A stretch of 64,000 bases of DNA from the NCBI GenBank assembly GCA_023515745.1, contig JALECJ010000003.1, positions 650,478-714,477 on the forward strand. Direction: 5' to 3'. The stretch comes from Amoeboaphelidium protococcarum. Lineage: Eukaryota > Aphelidiomycota > Aphelidea. The notes beneath the pieces were generated by a model, which ran no database searches, was not told where the DNA came from, and worked only from the letters and a program-made list of their open reading frames with translations. Each line of letters starts with the position of its first letter. Positions within the stretch are counted from its first letter, which is position 1. Below are positions 12,174 to 23,021 of the stretch, one piece after another. Position numbers and translations under genes: made by a program.

Positions 12174-12412
12174 CTCAACACGTGGATGGCAAGGAAGTGG
12201 AGTCTGGTGCCATTTCACCTGGAGATGTGGTGCAGGTTCGTGTGAAAATGCGCGCATACTAAATGGAGGATAGTGCTGGCGTCTACTTTTAGCCGGTGTA
12301 CATTAGGAAGATGAAGACGTTGGGCGCTGCCGAGTTTGCAGAAGTTGAGAATAGTACTGGTAACACAGCTGCGACGGTTGTTGCTCCCAGTTACGCTGGC
12401 TATGAATTTTGA
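12149..12412 (+). pseudogene. OB-fold-like fragment, possible single-strand DNA-binding protein remnant
   Basis: Open for 87 residues with no good ATG at its start, closing at a TGA at 12410-12412. The core pattern SGAISPGDVVQVRVKMRAYQ followed by AGVYFQPVYIRKMKTLG resembles the end of phage/viral-type single-strand DNA-binding OB folds (gp2.5/DUF2815 style: G-x-x-V-x-V-x-x-x-x-x-A-Y, then a GV-x-x-x-x-x-x-V-x-x strand), followed by a Glu/Ala/Thr tail. Its missing N-terminal half may be the frame-shifted text upstream. A helicase beside such a protein fits a replicating DNA transposon or virus-derived element. Fold assignment is by pattern only. Confidence 0.35.
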
Positions 12413-12542
12413 AAGGGTGATTGATGCAGGGTTAATGATAATAATATTATAATATCAATTATACTAGCATAAGAAATATCATAATAACATAGCAGAGAAT
12501 ACACGCGCATTATATGTAACTATAAATCATAGCATACTGCTA

Positions 12543-14285
12543 TCACCACAGCGAAGGATCGATAAAGTGGACGGCAAAGCGTTGAGGTTCAGTTTGCGTT
12601 GAAACTTCCTTACAGTGTCGCAGAATTGAATTATCTGATTGATATTCGATAGCCACATCACTGCTGCCACTTATAACCGTCCCTGAGCTACTATTGTTAA
12701 TATTTTCATTCATCTATGTCTATTACGTGGATGTAGTTGGGGATTGAGACATAGTAATTGTACGCATCGCTGACTACTTCAATCGTCGGCGTTTTGATGC
12801 AGTGACGTGAGTACCTTCAATGAGCGGACTAGATTTGTTCGACATTAGAGAGCTGCCTTCCACTACGGATACAGATACTGAATTGGTGACTACACTGTTA
12901 GATAGAGGTGACTACCGATGTGTCTAGGATGACGAGGTGAAGGAATATCTTTGTATTTAACCGTTTGGAATGTATGCAGCATTATCGTGGCTGTGACACT
13001 CACTACTGTTCATCATCGACTGACCATCTTACTATTACTTATTGTGAGTCAATTGACTATCCATCGCATTCTCTGAATCGTCCAACGTGGCATTCGTGCT
13101 CTGAATCCCGGGGCCAGTAGAAGGCGCAAAATCTTTGTCAAATCCAAAGTCCAGATTGGATTCCAAATTTCTCGCATTTAGCACTTCTTGTTGAGATGGT
13201 TAATCAATCCTGTTGGGAGTACTTTACAGATTAGGCACCTGTAGAGTAAAGTTCATTGTCGATAAGCTAGAGAAAGATGTCTATTAAGTGGAGGATTGAC
13301 TTAAATCAGCATCCTGGTCTTGTCTGATTAAATCTTGCGGACCGACCAGGGGATACTAATCAACATTACTGCAATACTTCATGACACTTTGCAAAGTGAA
13401 GCAATCGATGGAAGCAAATCTTAATTCTTCCAATGCTTAATGAACATTCTTTTCTAATTGTCCAGTTTATTCTTCGGCATTAGTAACAGTATCAGCTATT
13501 GAATTAATATTATTATTAGTGATCGAAGTCAACTGATCAAAAGGCTGAGTGAAGCAGGCGATAAGAGGATCAAACGCGTCTGCAGACTCCTCAACTAGCA
13601 AAGCATCGCTCATTTTATCGGCATTACTTGGTTATGGACAACTACAAATAGAGATAAATTATAAGCAATAAATCAATTATTTTAATGATTTTGCAATATA
13701 GAATTACCATATGTTCTAGAGCAACTGAGCCCCTTCTGTTGTTTTTGAAACAGATACTAGCGCTGGCGTGTCACTTGAATCGCCAGTATGTTGATCAATG
13801 AGCATAAAGTCACCATCCAGGACCAGCAGTCGAATCGAATTTATACCATTGTTACTCTGTATAGCAACATAAGCTTTATTAATTGCTATAATGGCGTTAT
13901 TCAATGAAGATACATATTCCTTGGAACTACACGATATCCATATTAATCAAATCCGTATGGTAGCTCTAACCACAAAAATTTACCATTGTTTCAACAACTT
14001 CTATATCAGTTCCGGAGTCAAAGCTGCAGACAGACAATGAGAATTATCACAAATAACACAAGTGGCATAAGCATTAGCGTCCTCTTGCGTCAGATTGACC
14101 AATTTACATACTAATCCAGAGCCGGTGAATTCACGCGAATGGTAGGGAGTCGTGTTGGGATCCATCAACGTACCAAATTATTCGCTTAAGCAGGACTTTC
14201 CATAATTATTTACCAGTTTACCCGGTTGAGCATGTTATAAAATCTAAGCAAGTAACCATTTCTTACACTGTAACAAATGGCTCAT
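12543..14285 (-). CDS. Possible TPP1/Tpz1-like OB-fold protein with long disordered Gln/Ser/Asn-rich tail
   Basis: Exons 13984-14285, 13708-13926 and 12543-13641 (introns of 57 and 66 bp, both ending TGTAG) give 539 residues. The N-terminal 180 residues follow the strand order of telomeric TPP1/Tpz1 OB folds: KKWLLAQILQ, then SGLVCKLVNL, ATCVICDNSHCLSAALTPEL, LNNAIIAINKAYVAIQ and IRLLVLDGDFMLID. The remaining 360 residues are low-complexity Ser/Thr/Asn/Gln with many TAA/TAG codons and end in Trp-TGA. In shelterin, TPP1 links the single-strand binder to the duplex-bound proteins and recruits telomerase. This call rests on pattern likeness only and may be wrong; the exon structure is better supported, since both splices keep the frame. 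Confidence 0.5.
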
Positions 14286-14443
14286 TTTTGTTATGTACAG
14301 AAGTGACTTTCCTGAAACTTATCATTCAAAGAAACGCGCCAAGATACGATCAGAAGAACGCACAATAGCATGAGTACTAGGTAATTAAAAAAATTGATTT
14401 TTATTTAATAAATAGGCATCAATAGTGAGAGACGTCAGCAGCT

Positions 14444-15712
14444 TCATACCTGAGATATTCTCTTCATGTACTCATCAGTGGGTGTGGTGAACGTGAACTT
14501 GGCATTCTTGACAGCGCTTGGATTGGAAGACGCGACAGAGGAAGTACCGGAATGAATTACCATCTCTTCTGAAGTCTCGGAGCCAATGGTTGATACTGAA
14601 TTTCTCTTTGTGGCAGACGACTCAGAGGAATGGGAAGACGATCTCTTCATCATTTTGCTAGATAGCTAAACTTCCTGTTGAGCCCAATGATCACCATCTT
14701 CATTCTTACTGATGAATGTGGCGTACGATTAGTGTTTCAATTTGGACGGACCATATGGTACTTCTTAAGTTTCAATGTCAGAGTAAACTTCATTCAGCTT
14801 CGGATCTTTGTATCTGAGGATGTACATGGTGATCATCATCAATGCTGCCATACCAGTAATAGCCATATTCCAGAAAAATCCCAAAATGTCAATACCAACG
14901 CCGACCTCAGGCACACCGGGAATCGCGCGCCTTAGCTACGGAAGTGCAAAAATCAGTCCAATGACAGATGCCAGAATGGGCGGATGAACATCTAGTTTCC
15001 TGATAAGAGCATCTACGGCAACACCAAAGGCTGAGAGACTTAAGAGCCACATAAGGATGACGATGAAGATGGCAAAAGCTTTACTGGTGGATGATCGAGC
15101 AGCAGTAAGTCGTAAGAGCGCGGTTTGTGTGGAGTCCATATTTTAAATTTACGGCACTATTATCCAATTTGGAATTGCAGCATCAACATCCAGACCAATA
15201 GGGATGCGCTGTGACTCAATCTAAGCTTTAATGAAACCAGCACCTTGAAACACGTCAAATGGATAATCATTTACGTCTCCTTCAAAGAGTGGTAATGTAA
15301 ATCTAAGAGCCGGAATTGTCTGTCCGGCGGTGAAATTGTAGATACCATTTTCGCCAATAACCAGTTATAAGGGACCAGGTAGGTCTGCAGCAAGCTAACC
15401 AGAGTTTCTGTCTTCAGCTGTAGAGCCGTAAATGCCTCCAGGCACGACGCGTGCAATCATTTGAATTTCTGGCGTTGGTACATTCACCGATATGACGTTC
15501 AAGTATACTGAAATCTAATCTTTATCCCAAAGTGACCCACTGCCTGATATATTAAATTGTGCCTTGGTGGCTGTATTTTTTAATCCCTCTCTTCTATACT
15601 GAAAGTAAGCAGGTATGACAAACATGGATAAGCAAAGCAGCGTCAAAAACATCACTGCAAACGCCCTGAATTTTCGCGGCACTATCTTGTATATTCGCTT
15701 GAAACAGCCCAT
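14444..15712 (-). CDS. DUF4436 family membrane protein
   Basis: Single exon of 422 residues. An N-terminal membrane segment (FRAFAVMFLTLLCLSMFVIPAY) is followed by an extracytoplasmic beta-rich region ending in a FEGDVNDYPFDVFQG block, then three C-terminal helices with the signature ALPQLRRAIPGVPEVG between the second and third. That order is characteristic of the DUF4436 family found in fungi and actinobacteria, whose function is unknown. The cytoplasmic tail is Ser-rich. A stop-looking TAG in the signature is the conserved Gln. The stop is TGA at 14446-14444; I considered a splice just before it, but no acceptor keeps the frame. Confidence 0.85.
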
Positions 15713-16117
15713 TTATTCTAATGCAATCTAATATATATTAGTATACCTTGTATCTCTTTATAAATTTACGAGGAAGTAATGATGGTTGATGAAGATTGAA
15801 ACATGTTCTGTCGCAGCGTGCAACGTCATGAACATCAGCCAATAAGAACGATCACATCACGCTGTAACATGAAGTGATTGCAATAAAGTGACAACCGTAG
15901 CGTTGCCAGATTCAACTGAAATTTAGATTTGGTCGTACACTTGAGGAAACGGAATATTACTGGTGCCATGACATCATCCTTAGCCTTCTGTTTTGGACTC
16001 TTTCGCGTAAATCTTTAGCTCTGATGCCGTTGCTAAGGGGCGCCTTTCCATCTTCATCACTGCACTCCTGCAATTGAAGTCTATCGAAATTCAGAACCAT
16101 AAAAATATAAGATGTAA
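15713..16117. other. Divergent promoter region
   Basis: Separates the DUF4436 gene (minus) from the PH-domain gene (plus). A chance open frame runs on the minus strand at the right side but has no family features. Nothing else seen. Confidence 0.5.
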
Positions 16118-17179
16118 ATGGACCAGGATAACAGAGAAATTGGTTCAGAGCCAAGGAAGTAAGGCTATCTGCTGCAGTTGTCTTTTGATAATGCAGGTAC
16201 CAATTCAAAGAACCTAAGCCCTGGAAAGAGCCTGAAACGGATCTTCAGAAAGCCTGACGCAATGAAGAGTTTCGTAGAGAGATATGTGGATATCAAAGAT
16301 GGAATCCTGACCATAGCTGAGAGCCATAAGTCTAATGCTAAGTTGATGTAGAGTCATGATATCAGCCAATATCATACTGCATCTGTTGATGAAGATACTG
16401 CGAATCAATTGATCATCCTTTCTATCGTTACGATGGATGCCACAAAGCCAAACTTGATTTTCGGAATTTAGACTGCCAAAGTGAACGCTCTCGAGGAAGC
16501 CAAAGAATGGGTGTTTGCTATCAAGCCATATCTGAAGAGTATAGACAGCAGCGCAGAAGATTTGCGTATCACTACTATTTTGCAGTAGATGGTTGACGGT
16601 AGCAATGATGTGGACTCGGTGTTCTTGCGCGAACCTGCTTAGAGCGAGTCAAGATCTAATACGCTGCGCAAAAAGTTTTCCATCAGGCGCCTTGGTGATC
16701 GATTATTACTCAAGCGTAAGAAGTAGATTACTGATTCTGGCAGTCCAGCAGTGTCGAATGATAGCATTTTTGCATCAGTTAATGGAGAAGCTCATGCAAC
16801 TGGATCTCTGATTGTGGACATTCCGGTGTTTTAAAAGAAGGTTGACACTTTGAAATCTGAGGCTCCGACAACTGCCGAAGCCGAATAATTTAAGACTCCT
16901 AGAGAAGTGACCGGTGATATTGCACCTCAACGCGATTTGAAGTAGTCGACTGATGCGATTTCTCATGAGTAGCATGTTGAATTGAAATCTGAGTCTGCGC
17001 CCCCTGCTGTACCTGATAAAAAATAAGCGGCCATTAACAAAGATGCTGTTAAGCGAACGCCAAAACTAGATGATGGATTCGCGATATTCGCTGTTGCTGC
17101 AATTGGCCTTGTGATATTTGAAGCATTGGTCCACGCTGACAAACTAAAAGCAATTTTTAATGCAATGATAAGGAAGTGA
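16118..17179 (+). CDS. PH-domain protein with C-terminal membrane anchor
   Basis: Single exon, 353 residues. A PH-like domain occupies about residues 14-150: it begins KQGYLLQL, has FVERYVDIKDGILTI as strands 3-4, and closes with EEAKEWVFAIKPYL, the typical C-terminal helix with its invariant Trp. A basic and then acidic linker follows, and residues about 325-342 (FAIFAVAAIGLVIFEALV) form a single tail helix with only 10 residues after it, so the protein is probably tail-anchored with the PH domain in the cytosol. The role is unknown; lipid binding at ER or mitochondrial outer membrane contact sites is a reasonable guess. The start is the first ATG in the frame. Confidence 0.8.
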
Positions 17180-17237
17180 CAGTTCGTTCTAGTTTAAGAA
17201 ATGTTATAGATATGATTGAAAAGCTCTAATTCTATTG

Positions 17238-19082
17238 TCATTTATCACTGTAGTCAAAATCTTTTTTGGAGTAGAACAGCATGTACGCCTGACACGACGC
17301 AATTTCATTCCAATCCACTGCATGTACTAAACTATCATCAATCCTGAACCATTATTCCACTGTAGATGTAAGGTGGCGCACGTAAACAATGTAATGCCCA
17401 GAGTTTAGTGTACCATGATGCACAATGACGGCATACAAAATATAACTGAAATGCTCTTAGTACTTTGTCGGAAGAGAGTCTACAGATTAAGCCAATTTAG
17501 TGTACTAGAACATATTAATTTCAGACGGAAACTGAATGAGCATATTCAACTTATCGTACTATTCATACTGGAATAATGTGTTGGCTTTCGCCACCTGAGA
17601 TGCGCCCATAGTGTACGACGAATTGTATCTCTTTAGATGGAACACCAAGGTATTAGGTAGCTTTGCAAACCGTAACTGCTTAGTCACACCAGCTTTCTGT
17701 GAACACTTGGAACATTTGTAATCAATATGAGCCAAATCTTCTTTAGATGTAAATCTATCTAAACATTCGTGCAATGAATGGGATTCGACGGGAGATTGAA
17801 CATTAGATAAAGTCTACGCAGCATTTTTCTACTTCTGTTTACCAGATTCAGTGTCGACAGACATGGGTAAAGCAGCGTCAATGGCTATCTTATGCTCGAT
17901 GAAAGCCCCTTTTGGACGCGCAACTTTCATACTTTGAGCCTTCACGTCCGATTACTATCCCAGTGCTTAGACTGCAGGTGAAAATACAGGACGAACATCC
18001 AGCGATATATCCATAAACGGATCGGTGGTTTCGCTTTTATGACCACATTATGAACATTCTATAGTACTTTAAAGCTGTCCAGAAAAAGCTTGATCAACAG
18101 ATATATTAGTCAATTGAAGAGTTGATGATGGCCTTAATCGCTTTAGATAACGCTATTAATCATTATGCAGGATATTCAATAGAGATATGAAAAACTCATG
18201 AGCATCTTATTATGAATACCCAATTAAAGAGCCTTATTGCGGTGACTAACTGAGTCCACCAGCCACTTACTATAACCACTAGTTGGTCCACGTACTGTAC
18301 AGAAACCCAGACGGCACGAACGGTGCATTAGATCCAGGATTATCAATTAAATCGCCTGAATTACACGTTTTCATTTAAGATGAGCGCATATTAAAGTTGG
18401 CGATAATTTGATCCAACTAACAAGCAGTACAAGACGAGTGATTTACACCTTTCAGTTGGGCAAAGCATACTCGTCTATTGTGAAAATCAGCCAAGAACCA
18501 CCGCCTCACAAACACATTATGCACAAGAACTTGAATGACAACATTCATAAAGCAGGTAGATCCAAGATTTCTCAATCCTCGAAGTCCTTGGTGATCATTA
18601 TGCGCGACAGATTATAATGGCTTCAATGATAAGTGTTAATCATGAACATCTAGATCATTACACTAAATTCGCAACCTTTCCAAGCGGTACATCTGAAGTA
18701 GTTACCAGTCGTAGAAATAATCATTACACTTGACGCAGAACGGCTGGGCTTTATAGTCGAGATCAATAAAAATGTGATGATTTCGCTACTCGGAGTGAGC
18801 ATTTCTATGGCTACCACTGAGAGAATTTGAGGCATCATGGCATCCAATATATAGGCATTATAAGCACGCATAGAGACATAACATAGGCCGCCGATCGTGT
18901 ATATGATGACCAGTATCAGAGCCATCTTCATCGCAAGCAGAGCAAGTTGCAGCAACTATATCCTCATTCCCAACCACATGATGATCATACGATGATTGAA
19001 TCTAAGCAAGTCGTACCAGCACACGATAAGATTTCAAGATCTCTTCATTCCTGATTATATCAAAGTGCGGACATGTACTCAT
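17238..19082 (-). CDS. UBP8: Ubiquitin C-terminal hydrolase, SAGA deubiquitinase Ubp8/USP22-like
   Basis: Removes ubiquitin from histone H2B within the SAGA coactivator. Single exon of 614 residues. An N-terminal ZnF-UBP domain (about residues 38-125: CSAC, CLYACLQC, paired His residues, FCVKCNDYFYDW) precedes the USP core: GLRGLRNLGSTCFMNVVIQV with the catalytic Cys near residue 177, QQDAHEFF, a CxxC zinc knuckle, NTLVFHLKRYN, NSGHYIVYVRH with the catalytic His and WFRIDDSLV. The ZnF plus USP order, the FVPSGFLYSTWT block and the QQDAHEF motif point to Ubp8/USP22 rather than other USPs. Many Gln codons are TAA/TAG. The gene is convergent with the PH gene, only 58 bp apart. Confidence 0.92.
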
Positions 19083-19342
19083 ATTTAATCAGTTATAGAG
19101 ATAAAAAGAGAGAGAGAGTTAATTCTCCTATTAATGCAATTCTATATTACTGAGATGATCTTGAGTAAATTTAATTTTCTTTTCAAGCTCTTTGTTCTCC
19201 AGCGATCTGACTGACTTTACACAAACTTTGCAAAGTTCTCAGCAGAGAATCATCCGCTTCGTTGCCTTTCATTTTCCTGATAATCTTTCAGCGTTTGACT
19301 ATTTTTGATTCTACTTAGGCTCAACATAAATGAAAAAGGGAC

Positions 19343-20638
19343 ATGAAAGTTCTTTTATTGACATTTAATGCTTTTGGTCAGAATTTGCCTTTGTCACAGA
19401 AAGTGTTACAATAAATTGTGTTAGATGGTGATGTAGATACTATTGTGATATCTATACAAGAATTTAGATCGTCTTGGTCATCTTTCCTGGTGCCTTTCAA
19501 TCCGATATTAAAAGATAATTAAAGTGTCAAAACATCCACATGGCTCACCGTAGTACAGTATGTGTTTAATTAGTATATTAGGATGGAGAATGTCGTATAT
19601 CAATTACTTCATGTCTAATCTCTGGGCGTGATCAAGTGGCTGTTGACTCCGGTCGCTTGTGCTCAACACGAATTTTCTGAAACCGTTTCAGATTGGAAAA
19701 TTTCGCTGTCACGCTCCATCAGCTCTATAGACAAAGCAGGGAGGCAATGGACTGTTAGAGAAGTCTAATGTGGCTTGTCTAATATCGTTACGTTCTTCTT
19801 ACAGCCAGCATAAATGTCATAAGTGAATTTTCAAGTAAGGTAAACACTATTTAGGCCATATGGATTCTGGAATGTATTTGGTAACAAGGGCGCGTAGTTT
19901 ACATAATTGGAGATTAATCAGCTATAACTTCTTGTCGTCAATGCTCATCTCTGCGCTCACGCTGGTGCTCATAATTTTCGAACTAGGTAGTAGTAATTAC
20001 GCGATATTTTGGAGACTGTTGAGTTGATTTAAAGCACATAACCTTGTAATGCTGTCATTATTATGGGCGACTTTAATTTTAGATTGTAGTTGACTTCTTA
20101 AGAGTTTAAAGATTTGACGCTACAAGATATAAATATGGCTAGCCTGCTGACTTTTGATGAGTTAACGTGTATGATGGATGGCAATGGACTAGGAGAGATG
20201 TATGAGTAGAAAATCGATTTTGCGCCGTCATATAAAGTTCACACTATTGGTTAGAAAGAGCTTGGAACCTTGAGCAACGTAAGCATGAACACCAAGTTTT
20301 CATAAATTTCGCATCTATACCAAACTGAAAAGAGAACCCCTGCGTGGTGCGATCGAATCCTATTTAATATTGGATCAAATACTTTGGCGTAATAACAAGT
20401 GTTACAATACAAGTCAGTTTCAAGTTTGGGATAAAGTGATCATAATCCTGTTTATGCAGTGCTTGAAGTAATTAAAGGACTGATCCCATCTCAAGCGATC
20501 GCAGAAAATGTCATTGAATAATCTGATCATAGTCTCGTATCGCTATATCCGATACTGTTAATGTCAATAGCGCCGCGTTTTGTCGCATTATTGAGTGTAT
20601 TATATCTTTCTAGATGGATCAACTGGTATAGAATTTGA
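19343..20638 (+). CDS. Inositol polyphosphate 5-phosphatase with C-terminal membrane anchor
   Basis: Hydrolyses the 5-phosphate of phosphoinositides or inositol phosphates. Single exon of 431 residues. Endonuclease/phosphatase-fold motifs appear in order: LLTFNAFGQN, IQEF, FGNKGAQ, VNAHLCAHAG, MGDFNFRL, PSYK, RTPAWCDRILF and SDHNPVYAVL. The last 30 residues (LYPILLMSIAPRFVALLSVL) form a membrane tail, like those of ER or Golgi anchored 5-phosphatases. The start is the first ATG giving the KVLLLTFNAFGQ strand. The promoter is shared with the divergent Ubp8 gene (260 bp). No Sac1 domain is present, so it is not a synaptojanin. Confidence 0.92.
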
Positions 20639-20740
20639 TTAGATTATCTCGTTCTTATTTTCTGTTCCAGCAGTTTCGTTTCATCTCAATTCTTATACCG
20701 CCGCTCTATGCCAAATTTGGCGTTTCAACTGTAAAATCGA

Positions 20741-20746
20741 ACGCGT
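20741..20746. promoter_or_regulatory. MCB-like ACGCGT box upstream of POLA2
   Basis: ACGCGT lies 61 bp before the polymerase alpha B start codon, within a palindromic AACGCGTTAA context. In fungi this word (MluI cell-cycle box) binds MBF and drives G1/S transcription of replication genes. The same word also occurs elsewhere in the window, so its meaning here is inferred from position. Confidence 0.35.
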
Positions 20747-20807
20747 TAACGTCCTGTCGTTTTTCTGCAGCTTTGAACTTTAGTCGGTGAAAAGAAACAC
20801 CAACAAA

Positions 20808-22886
20808 ATGGACACTTAAAATGCTACTATTTAGAAGCTATAAAGCCTGTTCTATCCCACTTCAAAGGCTGATAATACCGTCCTGGAAGAATGTAAGATT
20901 TTATAAGTTATCGTTAATTCCAATTAAACTGAATACCGTAACTACTTTTCTGTAGTGGACCGTATATGCAAGCTGTATTAGTTGAAACCTGAGAATGTGC
21001 ATAACAAATGGGAGTCTTTTGCAATGCAATAGATGAGTAAAGAAAATTCTGATAATAACTTATAATAGCAGGAATACACTGAGTAATCCTTGCTATTATT
21101 TAAAAGTTATTTGCGTTAATAGGTTGAGTAGTAGACCAAGATGTCTCAAGTCTCCGCCACTAATGACGCATTGCCGAATTCCGCGCCGTTTTCGACACCA
21201 TTTCGCGTTCCAGTCGGATCTTAGAAGAAGAGTAAAAAGTTGAGTCTTGGTGGTGGTGGTGGTAATACTTTTGGAAATGGCTTCACTTCATCTAAAAGTA
21301 CTGCATTGCCATAATTAAATGACACTCCATAGTTTGCATCTCCGTAAACGCCTATTGCGTCGTAATAGAACATTCACGCTTTTAATCAGTAATAATTTTC
21401 TGTGACTTCATCCGCTTTTAAAGAGAGACAAAACTCTGGAAAGGTGGAGATCTGTTTTAATGAGCATTTGGCTGTTCAATCTGACGTTGCAATGTAATCT
21501 GAATGTAGCTCTCGGTTGGTGGAAGTTGCTGTCTATCCAGATTATGTTTTCAACACCAAGTATCGCTACATGTCGGAATCTTGCGAGAGTATAGTGGACG
21601 CATCTTGCGACAGAATAGCTGCCCTTGGCTAGTAAATTACGCAAGATTTTGATTTTGTTGATTCTATTGCCGATCCGTTCCAAGCTTCTTAAGTATCTGT
21701 TAAAACTTATGGCAAGATTTGCTGTGACTCCACGGGGAAGATGAATGATCAGTCAATAATGTTGGAATGTTCCACTTTGTCAACTGCTGACGCGGATAGC
21801 CAGGAGGTGAAACGCATCAGACTGAACGTTAATGGAGTTGAAGAATACTCTGTATTTCCAGGTAAAATTGTTGGCGTAGAAGGAACTAATAATTCAGGGA
21901 GAGATGTATTCACGTCGTCTGTGCTCATGAACCCAACCCTGCCAGAGCCACCATCTACTCCATGCTCAATGTTGTTAGAATACTCTCACGATAAGCGTTA
22001 CATGAATGGGCAGCCAATTCATCTAGCTGTGGCACGTGGACCTTTTACTGTTGGTGGTAGGTTTGACTTTGAACCACTGGTTGCATTTCTACAGCAATGT
22101 CGACAAAATCCCTCGGCAAATGTAATTGTTTTAATTGGCCCGTTTGTTGATGAACAAGAAGCGTCTTTGTCTTAGAGTGATCTCACACCATTGGAAATAT
22201 TCAATCTCAAAGTGGCACCTATAATTGTAGACTATCTGTAAGACTAATCCAATAGCAGAATAGTGCTCATTCCTTCGGTTGACGATGCTATTCATCCTCA
22301 TGTCGCCTTACCACAACCACCCTATGATAAATTGGCTCTATTCCCTAAAAATCTGGTGGAAGATGTAAAGATTCTGAGCAGAATTTAATGCGTATCTAAT
22401 CCTTCAGTGTTTGTGGTTAATGAAGTCTACGTGGCAGTGATGTCCACTGATATTCTAATGGATCTGAGTCGTGAAGAAATCTCCAGATTTCCAAGTAAGT
22501 AAGTGCATGCTGATCGTATCAGTAGATTAGTGGAAGATATGCTGAGGTAGAGGTCATTCTATCCTCTGGATCCACCGAATCAGTCGTTGTACGTATCAGA
22601 CTAGCATTAATAAGCACTTGGACTCTCTGTACGCCCTGATATTCTTCTATTGCCATCCAAGTTGACAATGTTTGCAAAGAACGTCCATGATTCTCTAGTA
22701 GTTAATCCTGGCCATTTGTGCAGAGTGGGTGGAGGAGGACGAGCATAAGTTGGCGGTACCTATGCTAGTTTTTTAATTAATCCGATGAGTAAGAATTAGC
22801 TTTAGGAAGCAATTTAACAAGATCCAGAGGCTGAGATGTATCACGGTGTGGCTGATAGAACTTGTGTGAAGATTATGAGAGTCTGA
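20808..22886 (+). CDS. POLA2: DNA polymerase alpha subunit B
   Basis: Regulatory B subunit of the polymerase alpha-primase complex that starts lagging strands. Single exon, 692 residues (family 600-705). An N-terminal helical domain is followed by a Ser/Thr/Pro and Gly linker (about 110-200), an OB fold (about 260-350, including EEYSVFPGKIVGVEGTN) and the calcineurin-like phosphoesterase fold: GRFDFEPLVAFLQQC, VIVLIGPFVD, VLIPSVDDAIHPHVALPQPP and CVSNPSVFVVNEV. The catalytic metal residues of the fold are not retained, as is usual for B subunits. It ends with a conserved-type beta-rich tail. Poly-Gly (five GGT codons) lies in the linker. Dozens of TAA/TAG codons are in frame. Confidence 0.95.
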
Positions 22887-23021
22887 ATGAAAGAGGAGAG
22901 AACTACTTTGAGTGAATGTGTAAAAAATTCAACTTTATTATAAAGTCAAAACATTTATCTGGTAATTGTATTAAAACAACAATGTCATAGTAAGATTGTC
23001 TCAATTATCCCATTGACTTAA

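Noticed and set aside
14371-14459. Splice after ...KRISQ joining the DUF4436 gene to the gene downstream
   Set aside because: The only nearby acceptor (CCTAG) leads to a TGA within ten codons in the joined frame; the gene most simply ends at the TGA at 14444.
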